From contig NC_080062.1 of the NCBI RefSeq assembly GCF_026212465.1, forward strand, positions 10,068,738 to 10,132,737: a stretch of 64,000 nucleotides of DNA. The letters are read 5' to 3'. Shown one piece after another: positions 34,801 to 46,785 of the stretch. Position numbers and translations under genes: made by a program. The DNA is from Amaranthus tricolor. Taxonomy: Eukaryota > Streptophyta > Magnoliopsida > Caryophyllales > Amaranthaceae. A model generated the notes under the pieces. The model did not search any database. It was not told the origin of the DNA and worked only from the letters and a program-made list of their open reading frames with translations. Position 1 is the first letter of the stretch; the number at the start of each line of letters is the position of its first letter.

Positions 34801-36060
34801 ACAACAAATGGATTATTATTTTCAAAGTGCACAATAATGGGAGAAAATGTGTGTGCAGGCTGATCAACATACGGTCCATATTTTAATTCAACACCAGCAC
34901 GGTTGGTAGGCTCCACATTTGTGTATGATTCCACTTTAGTACTTGGAGTCCTTATAAAAGTTGTCTGCTGTTCTATATGATATGGGGACAGTATGATAGC
35001 ACTGTCACGGTAATAAACTAACTGAGATTCCGATTGGCTTATTTCTGTTGGGAATGGTTCTATAGATCGTGTTAGTATGTAGAGGACTTCAAGGGTTACA
35101 ACTTCACCTGACTTTAAGGGTTTGAGCAAAGTAATGGAGAAGTATTTTGTCCCATTTGGCCCATCAGGTAGCTTAGGATTGATATCAAGAGAAGTGTAAG
35201 TTTTCTTCTTTTTCTTACCCCCTGGTAAAACGGCTTTAAGCAATGCTAGATGATCAACTTCAACTGGAGTAAAAGCAACAATGACTTCTGATATGGGAGA
35301 CATTCCTTTATTTTCAACCTGACGTGAATATTTTAATCAATATAAACCCGAAAAAAATAATCAGGGTTCAACTACTTGGAAGTTGGAAGGGAAACCAAAA
35401 CGTCAACAGAAGAACGGCAAAGCACATCCAAAAGCACAGGTTAAAAATCTAAAAAATTAATCCCCCACAGCCACCATAAATGTACATTTTAAACTACCAA
35501 AAAACAAGAAATGGATTATTTGATATTTTTGGAATAAATCAACAGCAAAAAAATCAATAATTTGATATTTTTGGAATAAAATAACAGCAAAAGGAATAAT
35601 TCATAAGTAAAAAACTAACCTTCAAAGTGAGGAAAACTTTGATGATGTGAGAACTCAAATCGATCTGCAAACAATACGACACAAATCTTTCAATTAGGGA
35701 TTATTCCACTAAAAAATTGTACGAATACATTGTCATTTCTTCAATCCAGACAACAGAATGAAGGAAAAATAACAATCAATAGCACAATCAATTTCTCAAA
35801 ATGGACAAAATGAGTAGAGTAAAAAACAATGAGCAAAAATTTAGGTATACATCAGTTACTAAATTGCAAAACCCGAGCAGTTAGATACTTGAAATATTGT
35901 GCAAAAAAAAAGCGGAGGAAGTTGAACGTACTCTGCGTTCTGCATTTGTGATTCGAAGGTTTTGATCGTTTGCCGAACAGAAGGATCCAAGAAAACAGAG
36001 AAAAATTATGGCAGAAATCGATAAGACATTCCCGAATTTGAGTTCCATCGCCATGGCCAT
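24333..36060 (-). CDS. OST1: Ribophorin I (OST1), oligosaccharyltransferase subunit 1, exons 1-7, 3' end missing
   Basis: A subunit of the ER-membrane complex that transfers the dolichol-linked glycan to Asn residues. Coding exons by GT-AG junctions and frame: 35932-36060, 35620-35664, 34690-35318, 28382-28529, 26089-26271, 25919-25987, 24333-24422. They join in frame to 431 residues. A signal peptide occupies about residues 10-30 (VLSISAIIFLCFLGSFCSA). Family blocks follow: AERR/IDLSSHIIKVFLTLK, KYFSITLLKPL, SHWGSIQVTEHYKLAHAGA, VYYRDDIGNISSSHLR, EIEPRYPLFGGW, NVVPEHNSPFQ. Plant homologues are about 600 residues; the trans-membrane anchor and cytosolic tail are absent between exon 7 and base 1. 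The start is the first of three closely spaced ATGs. Intron 3 (6.2 kb) holds a copia relic and MITEs. Whether the gene is truncated or continues beyond the window cannot be decided here. Confidence 0.93.
25044..25187. repeat. Foldback with 50-bp arms in OST1 intron 6
   Basis: Arms 25044-25093 and 25138-25187 pair over 50 bp with five mismatches around a 44-base loop. Both arms contain CACATGGATAGTGGGCAC or its complement. Size and pairing are within the range of plant small-RNA precursors, but it could equally be an inverted repeat fragment. Confidence 0.7.
26272..28381 (-). other. OST1 intron 4
   Basis: 2.1 kb between exons 4 and 5. It contains a short (ATC)n run near 27300-27320 and the tandem duplication at 27391-27914. 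No frame of note. Confidence 0.7.
27391..27914. repeat. Tandem direct duplication of about 260 bp
   Basis: Copy 1 is 27391-27649 and copy 2 is 27650-27914. Both start ACTCA(T/C)TAATTAAGGTTATA and end near GAATAAAACTACA(A)CATCGTTAC, about 90% alike by eye. The GAATAAAACT end looks like an LTR polyadenylation region, so this may be a solo-LTR dimer. Confidence 0.75.
28819..28859. repeat. Poly-A tract
   Basis: About 40 consecutive A on the plus strand inside OST1 intron 3, possibly the tail of a retroposed sequence. Confidence 0.9.
29292..29501. mobile_element. Stowaway-type MITE
   Basis: 210 bp, ends CTCTCTCTGTCTCTAAGAG and AGGTACATAGGGAG (reverse complement CTCCCTATGTACCT), with TA at 29290-29291 and 29502-29503. 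Confidence 0.7.
31310..31744. mobile_element. MITE with TTTGGAT ends and internal duplication
   Basis: Ends ACTATGTTTGGATGGAAGG and GTTATCCAAACTTAGTG are inverted. The left half is purine-rich and the right half pyrimidine-rich, so the whole could fold on itself. Inside, a block of about 110 bp is repeated (TTTGGATAAGAAAATAAGAG near 31373 and 31484). The superfamily is uncertain. Confidence 0.6.
31860..32560 (+). pseudogene. Ty1/copia retrotransposon relic (protease, GAG-pre-integrase, integrase start)
   Basis: Runs antisense to OST1. A protease-like IDSGCTFHMTNN is at 31988. Farther on, ETWLWHIGYG corresponds to the GAG-pre-integrase WH...GH region. The integrase start reads YTIQFINDFTRMIWVYFMKK at about 32434-32492. 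Frames are shifted (31988-32254, then 32261-32494) and parts are missing. No LTRs were recognised. Confidence 0.75.
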
Positions 36061-36951
36061 GGGAGCTGCGAGGACTTGCGAAGACTTGGCTGTGAAAGAC
36101 TAAATTACAATCAGGGAGCGACAAGTAGGGAATGGTTAGGTTTTGGTATTCACTACTTACATCGGCCTGCTACAAGGATTAATGCAAAAAATACTTCTTT
36201 CAAATCGATAAATTTTAAGCTTTAATATTTGTGAGTGCGCATTATAAAAATATATAATATCTCTGAGTGCGCATTATAAAAAATTATAAAAATTATGTAT
36301 TAAAAAGTTTTACATCAGGACCAATCTAACAAGATCTCACCTAAATATATTTTATCTTTAATATATACATTAAAAATCTAATTTAAATTTCTCCCTCTTA
36401 AAGTAAACACACAAAAAAAAGACAGATGGAGTAACTTTATTATTGATTAACATAATTATCCGATTTGAATTATTCGTTTGGAATATTTGGTATTTGGTTT
36501 TTAAAATCAGATGATCTATCTGATGTAAGAAAATTGAATAATTTGGATTGGATCCGGTGTATGGATCAAGCTTTTAGTGAAATTAAAAAGCCAATTTTTT
36601 TTAAATTTTTAATAGAAAAACTCTATTTAGGCTTTTTAACATGCTAGTTAGAGATAGTTATGGGACCAAGATCTTGTTGGATCTTAAAAATAATTGGTGT
36701 GTTTGGGTTCGGGTCTAGACTTTCGGACTCGGGCTCGAATCCAGACCCAACCTCTAGACACGAGCCCTTCACCCGCGTCGTAGATCCGGATCCGACCCGA
36801 ATAATTGTTAAATAGTCATATATTTTTAGGCTGAAATAATCAAAATTCCACATTCCATTCTTGCAGCTGCTACCATTTCATTTAGCAAAATAATATATAT
36901 ATTTTAGGGTGCATTTAGGATTGTTAGAAAGTACTCCTATTCATTTAGGAT
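36061..36951. other. OST1 upstream region
   Basis: Contains the presumed 5' UTR and promoter of OST1 (minus strand). No TATA box can be assigned with confidence. A G/C-richer patch at 36697-36803 with CGGACTCGG and GATCCGGATCC resembles the repeat at 38922-39670. Confidence 0.45.
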
Positions 36952-38854
36952 TGTAATATCCGGAATATTTTCTCAAAAAGAAACAAATAAAAATGAAATA
37001 AAAATAAAAATAAATAACAAATAATTAATAATTTAAAATACAAAAAATTAAATTAAAGATACATTGTTAAAAAAAACTAAGTTTCACGTTTAATAAAAAA
37101 AAATTGTTAAAAAAATAACAAGTTATTCTTTTTTTTTTTGAAGAAAAAAAATTTAAGTAAAATAAAATAAGATAAAATAAAAAGAACTCAGATATTTAGG
37201 AGTAGTTTTAATAAATAAAAAAATAATTAATTAAATTTGAAAACTTAGAGTACATAGTTACTTTTAAAATTTCAAAACATCCCACCTACTTTCTAAAATA
37301 ACTCTTCGTTTAACTCCATTATTCTTCCCATTCTTCCCTCTAATTTTAATTAACATTATTCCTCTATTGTAAATTAAGCAATTTACTCTTAAAATTATTT
37401 CACTGTATCAATTTTTTCTTTTCTCATTCTAATTATTTTTCTTTCATTAACCATTAATTTCTTTTCACCTTAATAGTATTTTTCAATCTTAAGACATTTT
37501 CTATCTACATATTACAAACAACAATTATACTTTAAACGTCAAGTTTGTAAATGAAAGTTGATAGAAGCGTACATTTATATTCTAGGGACGTTTTACAAGG
37601 TAATTCTCAATGTCCATCTAATTAGGGTTATCCTGTTAGTATTATGTGTTAAGTGATAATTAATGTGTTTATTCGGAAACGTGATTTTGTATGATATTTT
37701 ACTTTTTATACTTTATTCTCAAAATTATATTTTCTACTATTTTGTTACATATTTAATTTATAATATTATTATTTTGATGAAAGTTATATTATTATTATTA
37801 TAATAATGATTATTTTTAAATGTAGTTAAATTTAAAAGAGAAATATTTATAATATTAATTTATGTTGCCACCAATTGATATTGAAATGGTGATTTGGAAA
37901 ATGAGATTACAGTTTAATATTATTGAGATATATTTTTTTTGGGGAAAAATTTATGATCCTGAAAAAAAATAAATAATGTATGTTTGATTATATGTTTGCA
38001 TGCTCGCGACTAATTATTAAAATATACTAAATCACGTAAAGTGTAACACGAGGAAAATGAAGCTCTTATGTTTGTTGGATCAAAGTATAAGGGTGATGAA
38101 CAGATTGCCCTGTTTGGTTAGTATAACTGACGATAGGTTATTATTTCTGCTACTTGATACGATGTTTGGTTTTCCTTCTATTTGTTATGATCCAAGTAGG
38201 AGGGGTGTACACACTAGGGTTATCTAAGACTACTCTGCTGGCCTTGATGAATTATGTGGGGTGACGACCTCTTGATGAAGTAGGTATAGGAGTAAAGCTT
38301 CGGCCTACTAGCGTTCTTGTTCCCTCAAATTAATAATTGGATATATGTGTTGCCATTATTAAATATCAAATAAATTAATTGGGTATGCAATATTATATAT
38401 ATTATTTTCACAAATTGATTTTTTTTTAAACTCAGGTATATATTATTTTCTAAAATTATTTTCAACTCGATTATAATTTATATTTCTTAAACTATTTCAA
38501 ACTTAATCGTTTTACGGGATGAAGATGGAATTACTCAATTTCCTGATTTTAGGAGTTTTTCCCTTTTTTTTTCTTGCATTCTTATTTTACAGGTTGTTGA
38601 TCACGTGGGGATCTTGAAGTGAGGATCGCCTAGAAATTAGTTTTTATTAAAGTCATGTCCTAGTTTAAATATCACTTCCAGTTGTAAAAATTGTTTAGTT
38701 GTTAAATTGTATAAAATTATTTATAATATTTGTTTAGCCTTACGTTTATTCCTTATTAGGAATAGATGTGGCGGTAACGCTCCCATAATTAAGTTTGATT
38801 TACGATTTTCATTAAAAGTGTTTTCGAAAATTGACCTATTATGGGGGCATTACA
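36952..38854 (+). mobile_element. Solo LTR of a Ty3/gypsy-like element
   Basis: 1,903 bp, beginning TGTAATATCCGG and ending GGGGCATTACA, with perfect 5-bp target duplications AGGAT at 36947-36951 and 38855-38859. No internal retrotransposon genes. TG...CA ends and 5-bp duplications fit an LTR left by recombination between the two LTRs of one element. Assignment to Ty3/gypsy is by general resemblance. Confidence 0.82.
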
Positions 38855-38921
38855 AGGATGCTCCTTGTTCAAGATTTCTTTTATTTTATTAGTATATAAA
38901 TTTTATGGACTAGTGGTGAGT

Positions 38922-39670
<749 letters not shown>

Positions 39671-40100
39671 TGAGTGCACAGAAATAGTCTATGGGAGCTT
39701 GCTTGAGTTTGAAGAAACGAGATTCTCATTTCTGTTTGTTTATGGTTTTTGTTCGTAAGATGCAAGTCTTATACTCTATAATATGCAGCTTATCTTATTA
39801 TTTCTTAATCAAAATGGTATTGGATCTATATTCAGCTGTCATTTTGATCTAAATAGAGATTTTAAGTTAGTATTAAATATTTGTAAAATACGCTAATAAG
39901 TGCCTTACGACAAAAATACGAAAAATAAAATGAATTACAAAAGGCTCAAATTTGATAAGTGAAAGAGAGTCTTTTTATACCCACTAAGAACCCATTAAAG
40001 ACCCTAGACCCATTAGATCCAGCGGGTCTAGGTCTGGGTCTAAAAATTTTGGACCCTTAGGGTTTGGATCAGGGTCTGGATCATTAAAATTAACCCAATT

Positions 40101-40345
40101 CTTAAATAAGACGATCTCATGGTGAGAACATTTCTATTGGGTTGGCCCAATATATATTTTTTGTCTTAAAGTGATCACTTATAACGTTAAAATGATCATA
40201 TACAATATTAAAATATTCACTTTTTATAATCTTAAAGTGATTACTTATAACCTTAAAATGATCACTTACGATCTTAAAGTAATCAATTAAAGAAATGGGC
40301 TAATTATATTGGCCCGTGTCATAGTGAGACGGTCTCATATAAGGC
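40101..40345. mobile_element. MITE with GAGACGGTCTC-type ends
   Basis: Ends ATAAGACGATCTCATGGTGAG and GTGAGACGGTCTCATATAAG are inverted. The interior repeats AAGTGATCACTTATAA-like units (40176, 40228, 40258). A similar element is at 52790-53015, and another surrounds the MULE at 41110. Confidence 0.6.
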
Positions 40346-40671
40346 TAGCTGCAAAATTAAATGGGTCCAAATTCGGATTTGGCTAGACCTGCTCCAGATC
40401 GCTCCATGACCATCCCTAATGCTAGTATTTATAATTCTCAACTGCAATTAAATTGCATAAAGTAAGAGTTTTGTAGTAATGGTCGTTGGCTTACCACTAC
40501 GTTGGCTCAAACTTAATATTAAGGATGTTCTGTCAAGACATAAAGTATCAGACAAGAATTTCCCATAGTGAGACCAACCACATACGGTTGACCCATTTTT
40601 AATTTTGATCTAAAAGTAATCAATTTTGACTTTAATGTGATCATTTTCAACTTAGAGCATATAACCTTAAC

Positions 40672-40986
40672 GGCACGTTTGGTAGGTGGTAATAAACGAT
40701 AGTAATTGAAATGAAAATTAGAGTAATTTTGGATGAAAAATTCTCTTGGCTAACTTGATTGTCATGCTTATCCAACTTAATCATCTCATTTTCTTCATAA
40801 AATTCATTCCATGCATTACCAATATCTTTGGGAGAGGTGGTATTAGGTGGTAATAAAAATTTGTAAACAAAAAACTTTGTGATCAAAGTTTTATCACCAT
40901 GATAATGACTAGAAACTTTTTGATAAAATTTTACACTATTAAATCATTTCCATCATCACCATTTAGTACCATAAACCAAACGGGCC
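40672..40986. mobile_element. MITE with GGC(A/C)CGTTTGGT ends
   Basis: 315 bp with inverted ends GGCACGTTTGGTAGGTGG and ACCATAAACCAAACGGGCC. No clear target duplication was found. A common hAT-like end type in plants. Confidence 0.6.
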
Positions 40987-41693
40987 ATATATGAATCAAT
41001 TATGACATTTTTATGGTCAATTGTGACTGTAAAGTGATGAATTTTATATGAAATCATTAGAGCAGATAACTTTAACTTGATAACTAACAAGTTTAAAAAT
41101 GATCAATTAGAAAATTTGAAACAAATAAGCAAAAAAATATAAAAAATTCGAATTATAGTAAAGTTCTGAAATTATTTCCCAAGATAAGCAGTTTTTTCCT
41201 AGACCTAAGGTTTGAAATATTCGTACTTAGTAACAGCGAACAAAGGCAGAGGGTTCAAAAAAGACAAAGAGTTTGTTCGTTGTTACTAACAGCGAACAAA
41301 GCTAAAACCTGCTCAAACAAGGTCAAAGCTCTGTTCGCTGTTAGTAACAGCGAACAAAGCTTTGACCTTGTTTGACCAGGTCTAGTTTGTTTGCTGTTAC
41401 TAACAGTGAACTGAGCCTTGATTTTTTTTTTTTTTTTGACTTGTTTTTGTTATTTTTGCTTAAACTAGTTGTTATAGCTTTGAAATATAGCCGTTGAGGG
41501 AAGATCTATAAATACATCACCCTTGTTAGTTCTATTCTATCCATCCTATTGCTTTTGAAGTTAAGGTCAGGTATGTTCTTGTAAATTATGTTTATTTTGA
41601 TATATTCATTTATAATATTTATATTAAGTTATTTATGAATTTCAAATTAATGTTTTCATTTAAATTTAGTTATATATATCAAAGAATCATTCA

Positions 41694-41981
41694 ATGGAAG
41701 AGTACTGTCATTGTGGTCATGAAGTTGAATACGGTCGTGATTGGAGCCGACGTCAATATGTTGCCTGTCCACTATTCGAAAATGAAGATTTGGGATGCAC
41801 CTACTTTAGGTGGGTTGATCCGGAGGGCACCAAATGGAAAAAAGACATCATTATTAAACTCGACAAAGAGAATGAGGAGCTTGGAACCGAGATACATAAC
41901 TTAAGAAGGGAAGTAGTTAATAAGGCACGTAGGAGTAAAGAAACCGAGAGGATATTGAAAAAGTTTAATAAGCATTCTTAA
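41694..41981 (+). CDS. GRF zinc-finger protein of MULE copy E, intact
   Basis: 95 residues from MEEYCHCGHEVEYG. The zf-GRF signature is CHCG (residues 5-8), RQYVAC (about 20-25) and CTYFRW (about 35-40), followed by a charged region with heptad-like spacing (IIIKLDKENEELGTEIHNL) suited to a coiled coil. GRF domains bind single-stranded nucleic acid in repair proteins, so a DNA-binding accessory role in transposition is an inference. Copies in the other large MULE (19901-20218) and the decayed one (14817-15110) sit in the same place. This is the only copy without a stop. An overlapping frame (41635-41904) is a shadow. Confidence 0.75.
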   Translation: MEEYCHCGHEVEYGRDWSRRQYVACPLFENEDLGCTYFRWVDPEGTKWKKDIIIKLDKENEELGTEIHNLRREVVNKARRSKETERILKKFNKHS

Positions 41982-42329
41982 GTTGTAATGGTTTTATTCC
42001 ATGAATGAACGATGTATTTGTAATCAATATTAATGAAACTATGTTGAATTATCGGCATCGTCTATTTGCAATAAAATCATCAACATAAGTCATAACAAGT
42101 CCGAGCATGGATGATTGTTCGCCAAAAGTCCGAGCATGGATGAAACTATGTACTAATGAGGCTTATCAACTTCGATTCATATTCAAAATATGATAAAAAT
42201 GATTAATATATATACATACATTACAAACTGTGTACAAATGTCAATATGTCGAAATCCTACAAATTTTTAATATATAAAAATGTTCAATGTATTACAAAAT
42301 ATATAATAATCCTCATCCTCCTCCTGCAC

Positions 42330-42656
42330 CCTCTCCAACTATGATGCCCTCTTACGCCTCCTACGATAGTAGGAGGAGTTCGTGTGTCGCTCGAGGAGTG
42401 GAGGTGATTGGTATTACGATGGCCCAGCCTGCGAGGTCCCTGAACCATGTTCGGGGTAGGACAAGTCCACCTCCTCCAACTGAACGTCCTGAGGAGGAGA
42501 CGAGACTTGGACGTCGCCGAAAGCAGGTGAAATCTCTTCAGCCACTTCCGGTATGAAGTGTTTGAACTGCGTGCCAAGGAGCATGCCCTGCGCAATCTCT
42601 CGTACGGGCTGCTCATGGCTCGATTGGATCACCGCTGCCACACCTTGTGCCTGCAA
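42330..42656 (-). pseudogene. Last exon of MULE copy E transposase-PMD gene
   Basis: Reads VREIAQGMLLGTQFKHFIPE and DVQLEEVDLSYPEHGSGTS, matching the tail of copy C, then an Arg-rich end. It has an acceptor-like site before the shared AQG block. Function unknown. Confidence 0.6.
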
Positions 42657-42942
42657 TCAAATATTAATTAAGTTAATATTATATTATGAAAGTTCTAGTT
42701 GTAACCAACTAAACATGAAAGGATACTTACGAATTGGGTCATCACTGGTGCGGCAGAAGCATACTGGGAGTCTGGGACGCAACTACGAAACCTCGTGGTG
42801 CCATCCATCGTCGAGTGATGGAGATGAACCACGACATGTAATTAGCACTGGTAGATGCGCCAGCAGCATCGATCGGTGCACCCTGAGCTAGTAGCTCCAG
42901 TATGTGATCCCAAAGGGCAACGTGGCGCCCGTTGATCTCGCT

Positions 42943-43260
42943 TCAATCCTTAGGAGATTGACCTTTACGAGATGTGAGGTGCAACTCTACCTTAGTGTCG
43001 CAAGGTGGTGGGATGCCTAGTACCATCCCGAATTGGAGCATTACGCACTCGAGTAGATGTACTTCGACAATGTTGAAGCATATCCGTGGCACAAAAGCTC
43101 TCCACACCCAAGTCTGTATCCCCGAGTGTTGAGGCAAGGCAACATATGTCTCAACAGGATATGGGTTCCAACAAAACTAAAAGTTAATAAGACGTCAGTA
43201 AATGACTTTACTTAGGGATAAAACTAAGGGTGTAGAGTGAAGTAGTTACCTGGTCAGCGC
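42943..43260 (-). pseudogene. PMD C-terminal half, copy E
   Basis: After an intron-like gap (GTAACT near 43250, TTTTAG near 43182) it reads WNPYPVETYVALPQHSG and RICFNIVEVH, LQFGMVLGIPPPCDT. It corresponds to 18751-19128 of copy C. The frame ends early around 42943, so it is damaged. Confidence 0.65.
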
Positions 43261-43299
43261 GTAAATGATCCAACTGATCCCAATAGAAACCGACGCTTG

Positions 43300-43915
43300 A
43301 TCCAATATGAGTCCTAGTGCGCCGGGCAAAAGACCATCTTGATCCGTACGGGAAATCTTGGTCAGGAGTAGGTGGTGGAGCAACAACACTAAGAATATGC
43401 TCATACGCCCAAAGCTATGGAATGTTTACATAAGTCAGTAAATGTAATTAATTTGAACATATAAAGAAATAAAAATTTAAACTTAGAATGATCGAGAATA
43501 ATCAATGGCCCCCGAGATCTCCTTCACATTCTTCCTTGAGGCAGCGCATAGCCTCCTGTATAGATAAGCAAGGGCACCAGACCCCCAACTGTACCCTGCA
43601 ATACGCTTCCATGGCGCATCAAGTAGCGTCAAGTACAAAATTTGTACTTGACTACTAGTCTTGTTGGTAAACAAGACAGTACCAATCAAATACAAGAGAT
43701 ACGCCTTTGCATATCTCTCAATAGTGCCCTCATCAGCACCCTCAGGCAGGTCCAAGAATGTACGTGCCAGGCAGGTGCACTTCAAATCGCTCCCTCGAAC
43801 TGCGTCATTAGGGGGTCGCACCCTCAATGAGAAGCCATGTCAGGACTGCTACATCTAATAGGGTGACAGTGGCCTCACTCAAAGGCAGATGAAAGGTGTG
43901 CGTCTCTTGACGCCA
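43300..43915 (-). pseudogene. Plant mobile domain, N-terminal and middle part, copy E
   Basis: Clear PMD sequence: WRQETHTFHLPLSEATVTLL (about 43856-43915), then 43483-43827 with CLARTFLDLPEGADEGTIER, YAKAYLLYLIGTVLFTN and IAGYSWGSGALAYLYRRLC, then RRTRTHIGSSVGFYWDQLD up to about 43260. There is a frame change near 43830. It joins directly to the transposase core at about 43915, so the SWIM and zinc-knuckle parts present in copy C have been deleted here. Confidence 0.8.
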
Positions 43916-44720
43916 GCGCAGATGGAAAGATACCCTTATCACCATCCTGCACAATCGCAGTCAATAAGGTATGACGGTACTTACCATACAAGTGTGTACC
44001 ATCAATGGCGATAAGAGGTTTACAAAACTTAAAGCCCTCTATGCTAGGTCTAAAGGCCAAAAGACACGTTGAAAGGTTCTAATATTAGGACGTACATACA
44101 CACCCGCGTCATTGTCTTCCTTTAAGAACCACTCAACTACTGTGCCCGGGTTAGATTGTTACAACACTTTCAAAAAGCGTGGAAGAAGAGAATATGAATC
44201 CTCCCATGTACCATAAATTGACCATGGGGCTTGTTGCTTAGCACACCATGCTAGCTTGTAAGTGACCTCTATCTCAAATCGATCTTTCACCATCTGTCAA
44301 ACGACAGACACATTAATCGAAGGGTCTTTGGAAACACAATTTCTAATCACATGGTTGATGATAGAGGACGTCAAGAGAATATGTCCAACTAATACAGTGT
44401 CACTACCCAACACACAATTCCCATGCTTTCCATTGTACTTTGAAATAAACTATGAGGTTGAATAAAGATTTAGCCTAGCCCTTAGTTTCCAAGAAAATCC
44501 CCTCTTACACTTCAATGATAAAGAAGTTTGGTTAGAAGTCTCTGTTCTATTCTCTACATTCCTATGAATATGATAGACTCTAACAGCTTCCAAGAAAGCT
44601 TCCTTACAATAAAATATCATACCCTTTTCAAACTCCCCATCTTTGGTGTAGGTGGTATCATAAACCCAAGTCCTTCAAGAGTTGTCCTCTACATATTCAT
44701 CCAGAGGTTGACATAGGGCA
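43915..44720 (-). pseudogene. MULE transposase core, copy E
   Basis: At 43915-44060 the minus strand reads FRPSIEGFKFCKPLIAIDGT then HLYGKYRHTLLTAIVQDGD, the conserved start of the MULE DDE domain with its first Asp in IDGTHLYG. Upstream to about 44720 are recognisable but frame-broken pieces of the preceding MuDR region (GMIFYCKEAFLEAVRVYHIH, INVSVVRQMVKDRFEIEVTYK). The rest of the core after QDGDKGIFPSALA is missing at the PMD junction. Confidence 0.75.
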
Positions 44721-45053
44721 TAAGGTGTAAGAGCAACGATTGTAGGAATGTTGCCTAGGGTCATATCATTAGCTAGGGCATCCTCATCCACGTCCATATC
44801 ATCCTTAGAAGGATCATCAACAAGCTCATTACTCTCATTACCATCATCCCAAAGTACAAACTCAGTACTTTCTCCTAAATTAACAATCGCATCATTTGAG
44901 ACTTGAGTTGGAGGGGAATCGGAAGGAGTAGAAGATGGGGAAGAAATAAAGGGATTTTGAGTTTCTTAAGTTAAAATAGGCATAGGCGTAGGAGAAGGAT
45001 TGAAGTAACATTCACAACTTGATTGCCTAGGGGTACAACTTCTACGTATAACT

Positions 45054-45395
45054 CTAAAGAGGGAATAGATGTAACCTTTGAATGCACATAGCATCTGTAG
45101 AATCATCATCCTCAACAAGAAAAGCTAATAATTGACCACTCATGTCGTATTTAAAACTTAAATTAACAATACTTCGTGTGGTGCTAATTCCAATCTTAGA
45201 ACATACAAGAAGCTTAAACTCATTCAAATCCATGTTCGAGCTGCATGCACACAATTTACGTTTACCCCCAACATACGTAACCTTGTTACCACTTGTACGA
45301 ATGGAACCATTCCAAAAACATGTAATAGTCACGCGAAATGATGTCATTTCTACATGAATACATACAAAATCAACTTTATCACCAAGTACATTCAC
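45054..45395 (-). pseudogene. MULE transposase N-terminus, copy E
   Basis: Frame with MDLNEFKLLVCSKIGISTTR and SFKYDMSGQLLAFLVEDDD, matching the copy C N-terminus at 17835-18000. It is probably the PB1-like N-terminal domain. It is frame-broken before the acidic/Ser-rich linker at 44760-45050. Confidence 0.7.
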
Positions 45396-46194
45396 GAATA
45401 TACATAGTTAATAAACTACACTTACATAACTATTTAACTACATTTACATAAACTAATTAACTAATCAAATAAAATAAATATACTCAATATACAAAACAAA
45501 TTAACTACATATAATCAATATACAAAACTAAGTCAATATAATCACCAAGTAACTAAGTACATAATTATTAATTCAAATAAGTTGTGATTACATAACTAAG
45601 TAAAAAATCCACCAAGTACATTCAATACATAATCCACATCAAAAAACTAAAGTTATTCAACCATAATAAAAAAAAAAAGAACAAATAACTACAAAATAAC
45701 TAACACATTACCTTAATCAGCTTAAATTGAACTAAATGAGTAGTGATTTAACAAGTAATGCCCTGCATTTGAAACAAATATTGAAGATTACATAAAATCC
45801 TAATTTTCGTATAAATAACAATAGAAAACAAAGAAATTTATATCTTAGACAACTCCAAGTATTTGCTAGACCACTTTACTAGTGTTGATTGGGAGAGAGA
45901 GGGATTAATTGAAGGTTTGAAGGTGTTTTAACGGAGGAAAAAGGAGGATTAGTCGACTGGGGTTTTAGGGTTTGAAGGTTTGAAGGTGTTTTAATGAAGG
46001 AAAATGAAGAAGGAAGGAGGTTCTGCTTAATATAGGCTCGACTCTGTACGCTGTTACTAACAGCAAACAAGGACTGAAGGTCAAAAATAGTCAAAGTCCT
46101 TGTTCGCTGCTAGTGATGGCCAACAGACTCTTTGACTATTTTTGACCTCCAGTCCTTATTTGCTGTTACTAACAGCGAATATATCCAAACCACG

Positions 46195-46465
46195 TGTAAT
46201 ACCCCAGATTTAGCCTGAAAAAGGATTGATAGACTATTGATATCAACAAGGTGCATCTTCTTTTCTAGGAAGCCCATTTGCTAAGAACTCCACAGTTAAG
46301 CGTGCTTGGTGGGGAGCAATCTTAGGATGGGTGACCTCCTGGGAAGTGTTCCCGGGTGCGCACGTGTGAGGCCAAAGTGTGCTGGAAAGACTTGTGTTGG
46401 TTTGTGGGGTCAGTCTACAGTCTCTATGAGTAGTCACCAGCGGTCCGAGAGGCCGGGGTGTTACA
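46195..46465 (+). mobile_element. Cassandra solo LTR inside MULE copy E
   Basis: 271 bp, TGTAATACCCC to GGTGTTACA, with the 5S-like domain at about 46249-46363 (CACAGTTAAGCGTGCTTGG, GGATGGGTGACCTCCTGGG). Flanks CCACG (46190-46194) and CCGCG (46466-46470) match at 4 of 5. It lies just inside the right end of the MULE, so it is the younger insertion. Confidence 0.92.
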
Positions 46466-46785
46466 CCGCGGCTTTGGGAAAAAACTGCTTACTTTGGGAA
46501 TTATTTTCAAAAGTTTACTATTATTTGACTTTTTATATTTTTTTGCTTATTTGCCTCAAATTTTCGATCAATTACAACCTTAAAGTAAAGATTACATTAC
46601 TAAATTATAAGTCATCATTTATATATAATGATCAATTATAACTTATAATCTTAAACGAGTTTATTATTCCACCTTAAAATGATCAATTTTGTTATCATGT
46701 ATTGTAAAAAATTATAATTGGACCAATTGGGCTACTCTTCTATAAGTAGTCTCACTGCAAGGCGGTCTCTCGCAAAACTTACTGC

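Larger units (their letters stand above)
41110..46565 (-). mobile_element. MULE copy E with transposase core, PMD and intact GRF gene
   Basis: 5,456 bp including a nested Cassandra LTR. Terminal inverted repeats begin GAAAATTTGA on both sides and run inward for about 100 bp (AATAAGCAAAAAAATATAAA and TAAGCAGTTTTTTCC shared). A perfect 9-bp target duplication GATCAATTA lies at 41101-41109 and 46566-46574. Palindromes include a perfect 25-bp one at 41332-41356 and others near 41280, 41395, 46050 and 46165. The transposase-PMD gene is on the minus strand (45395 to about 42330) and a GRF gene is on the plus strand (41694-41981), so the two converge, as in copy C. Confidence 0.92.
40556..46785. mobile_element. 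GAGAC-type MITE split by nested elements
   Basis: Left part near 40560 (CATAGTGAGACCAACCACAT) and right part near 46745-46785 (GTAGTCTCACTGCAAGGCGG), with GATCAATT/ATAAG-type interior on both sides (40610-40660, 41040-41109, 46575-46690). Elements at 40672-40986 and 41110-46565 lie inside. Boundaries are approximate. Confidence 0.45.
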
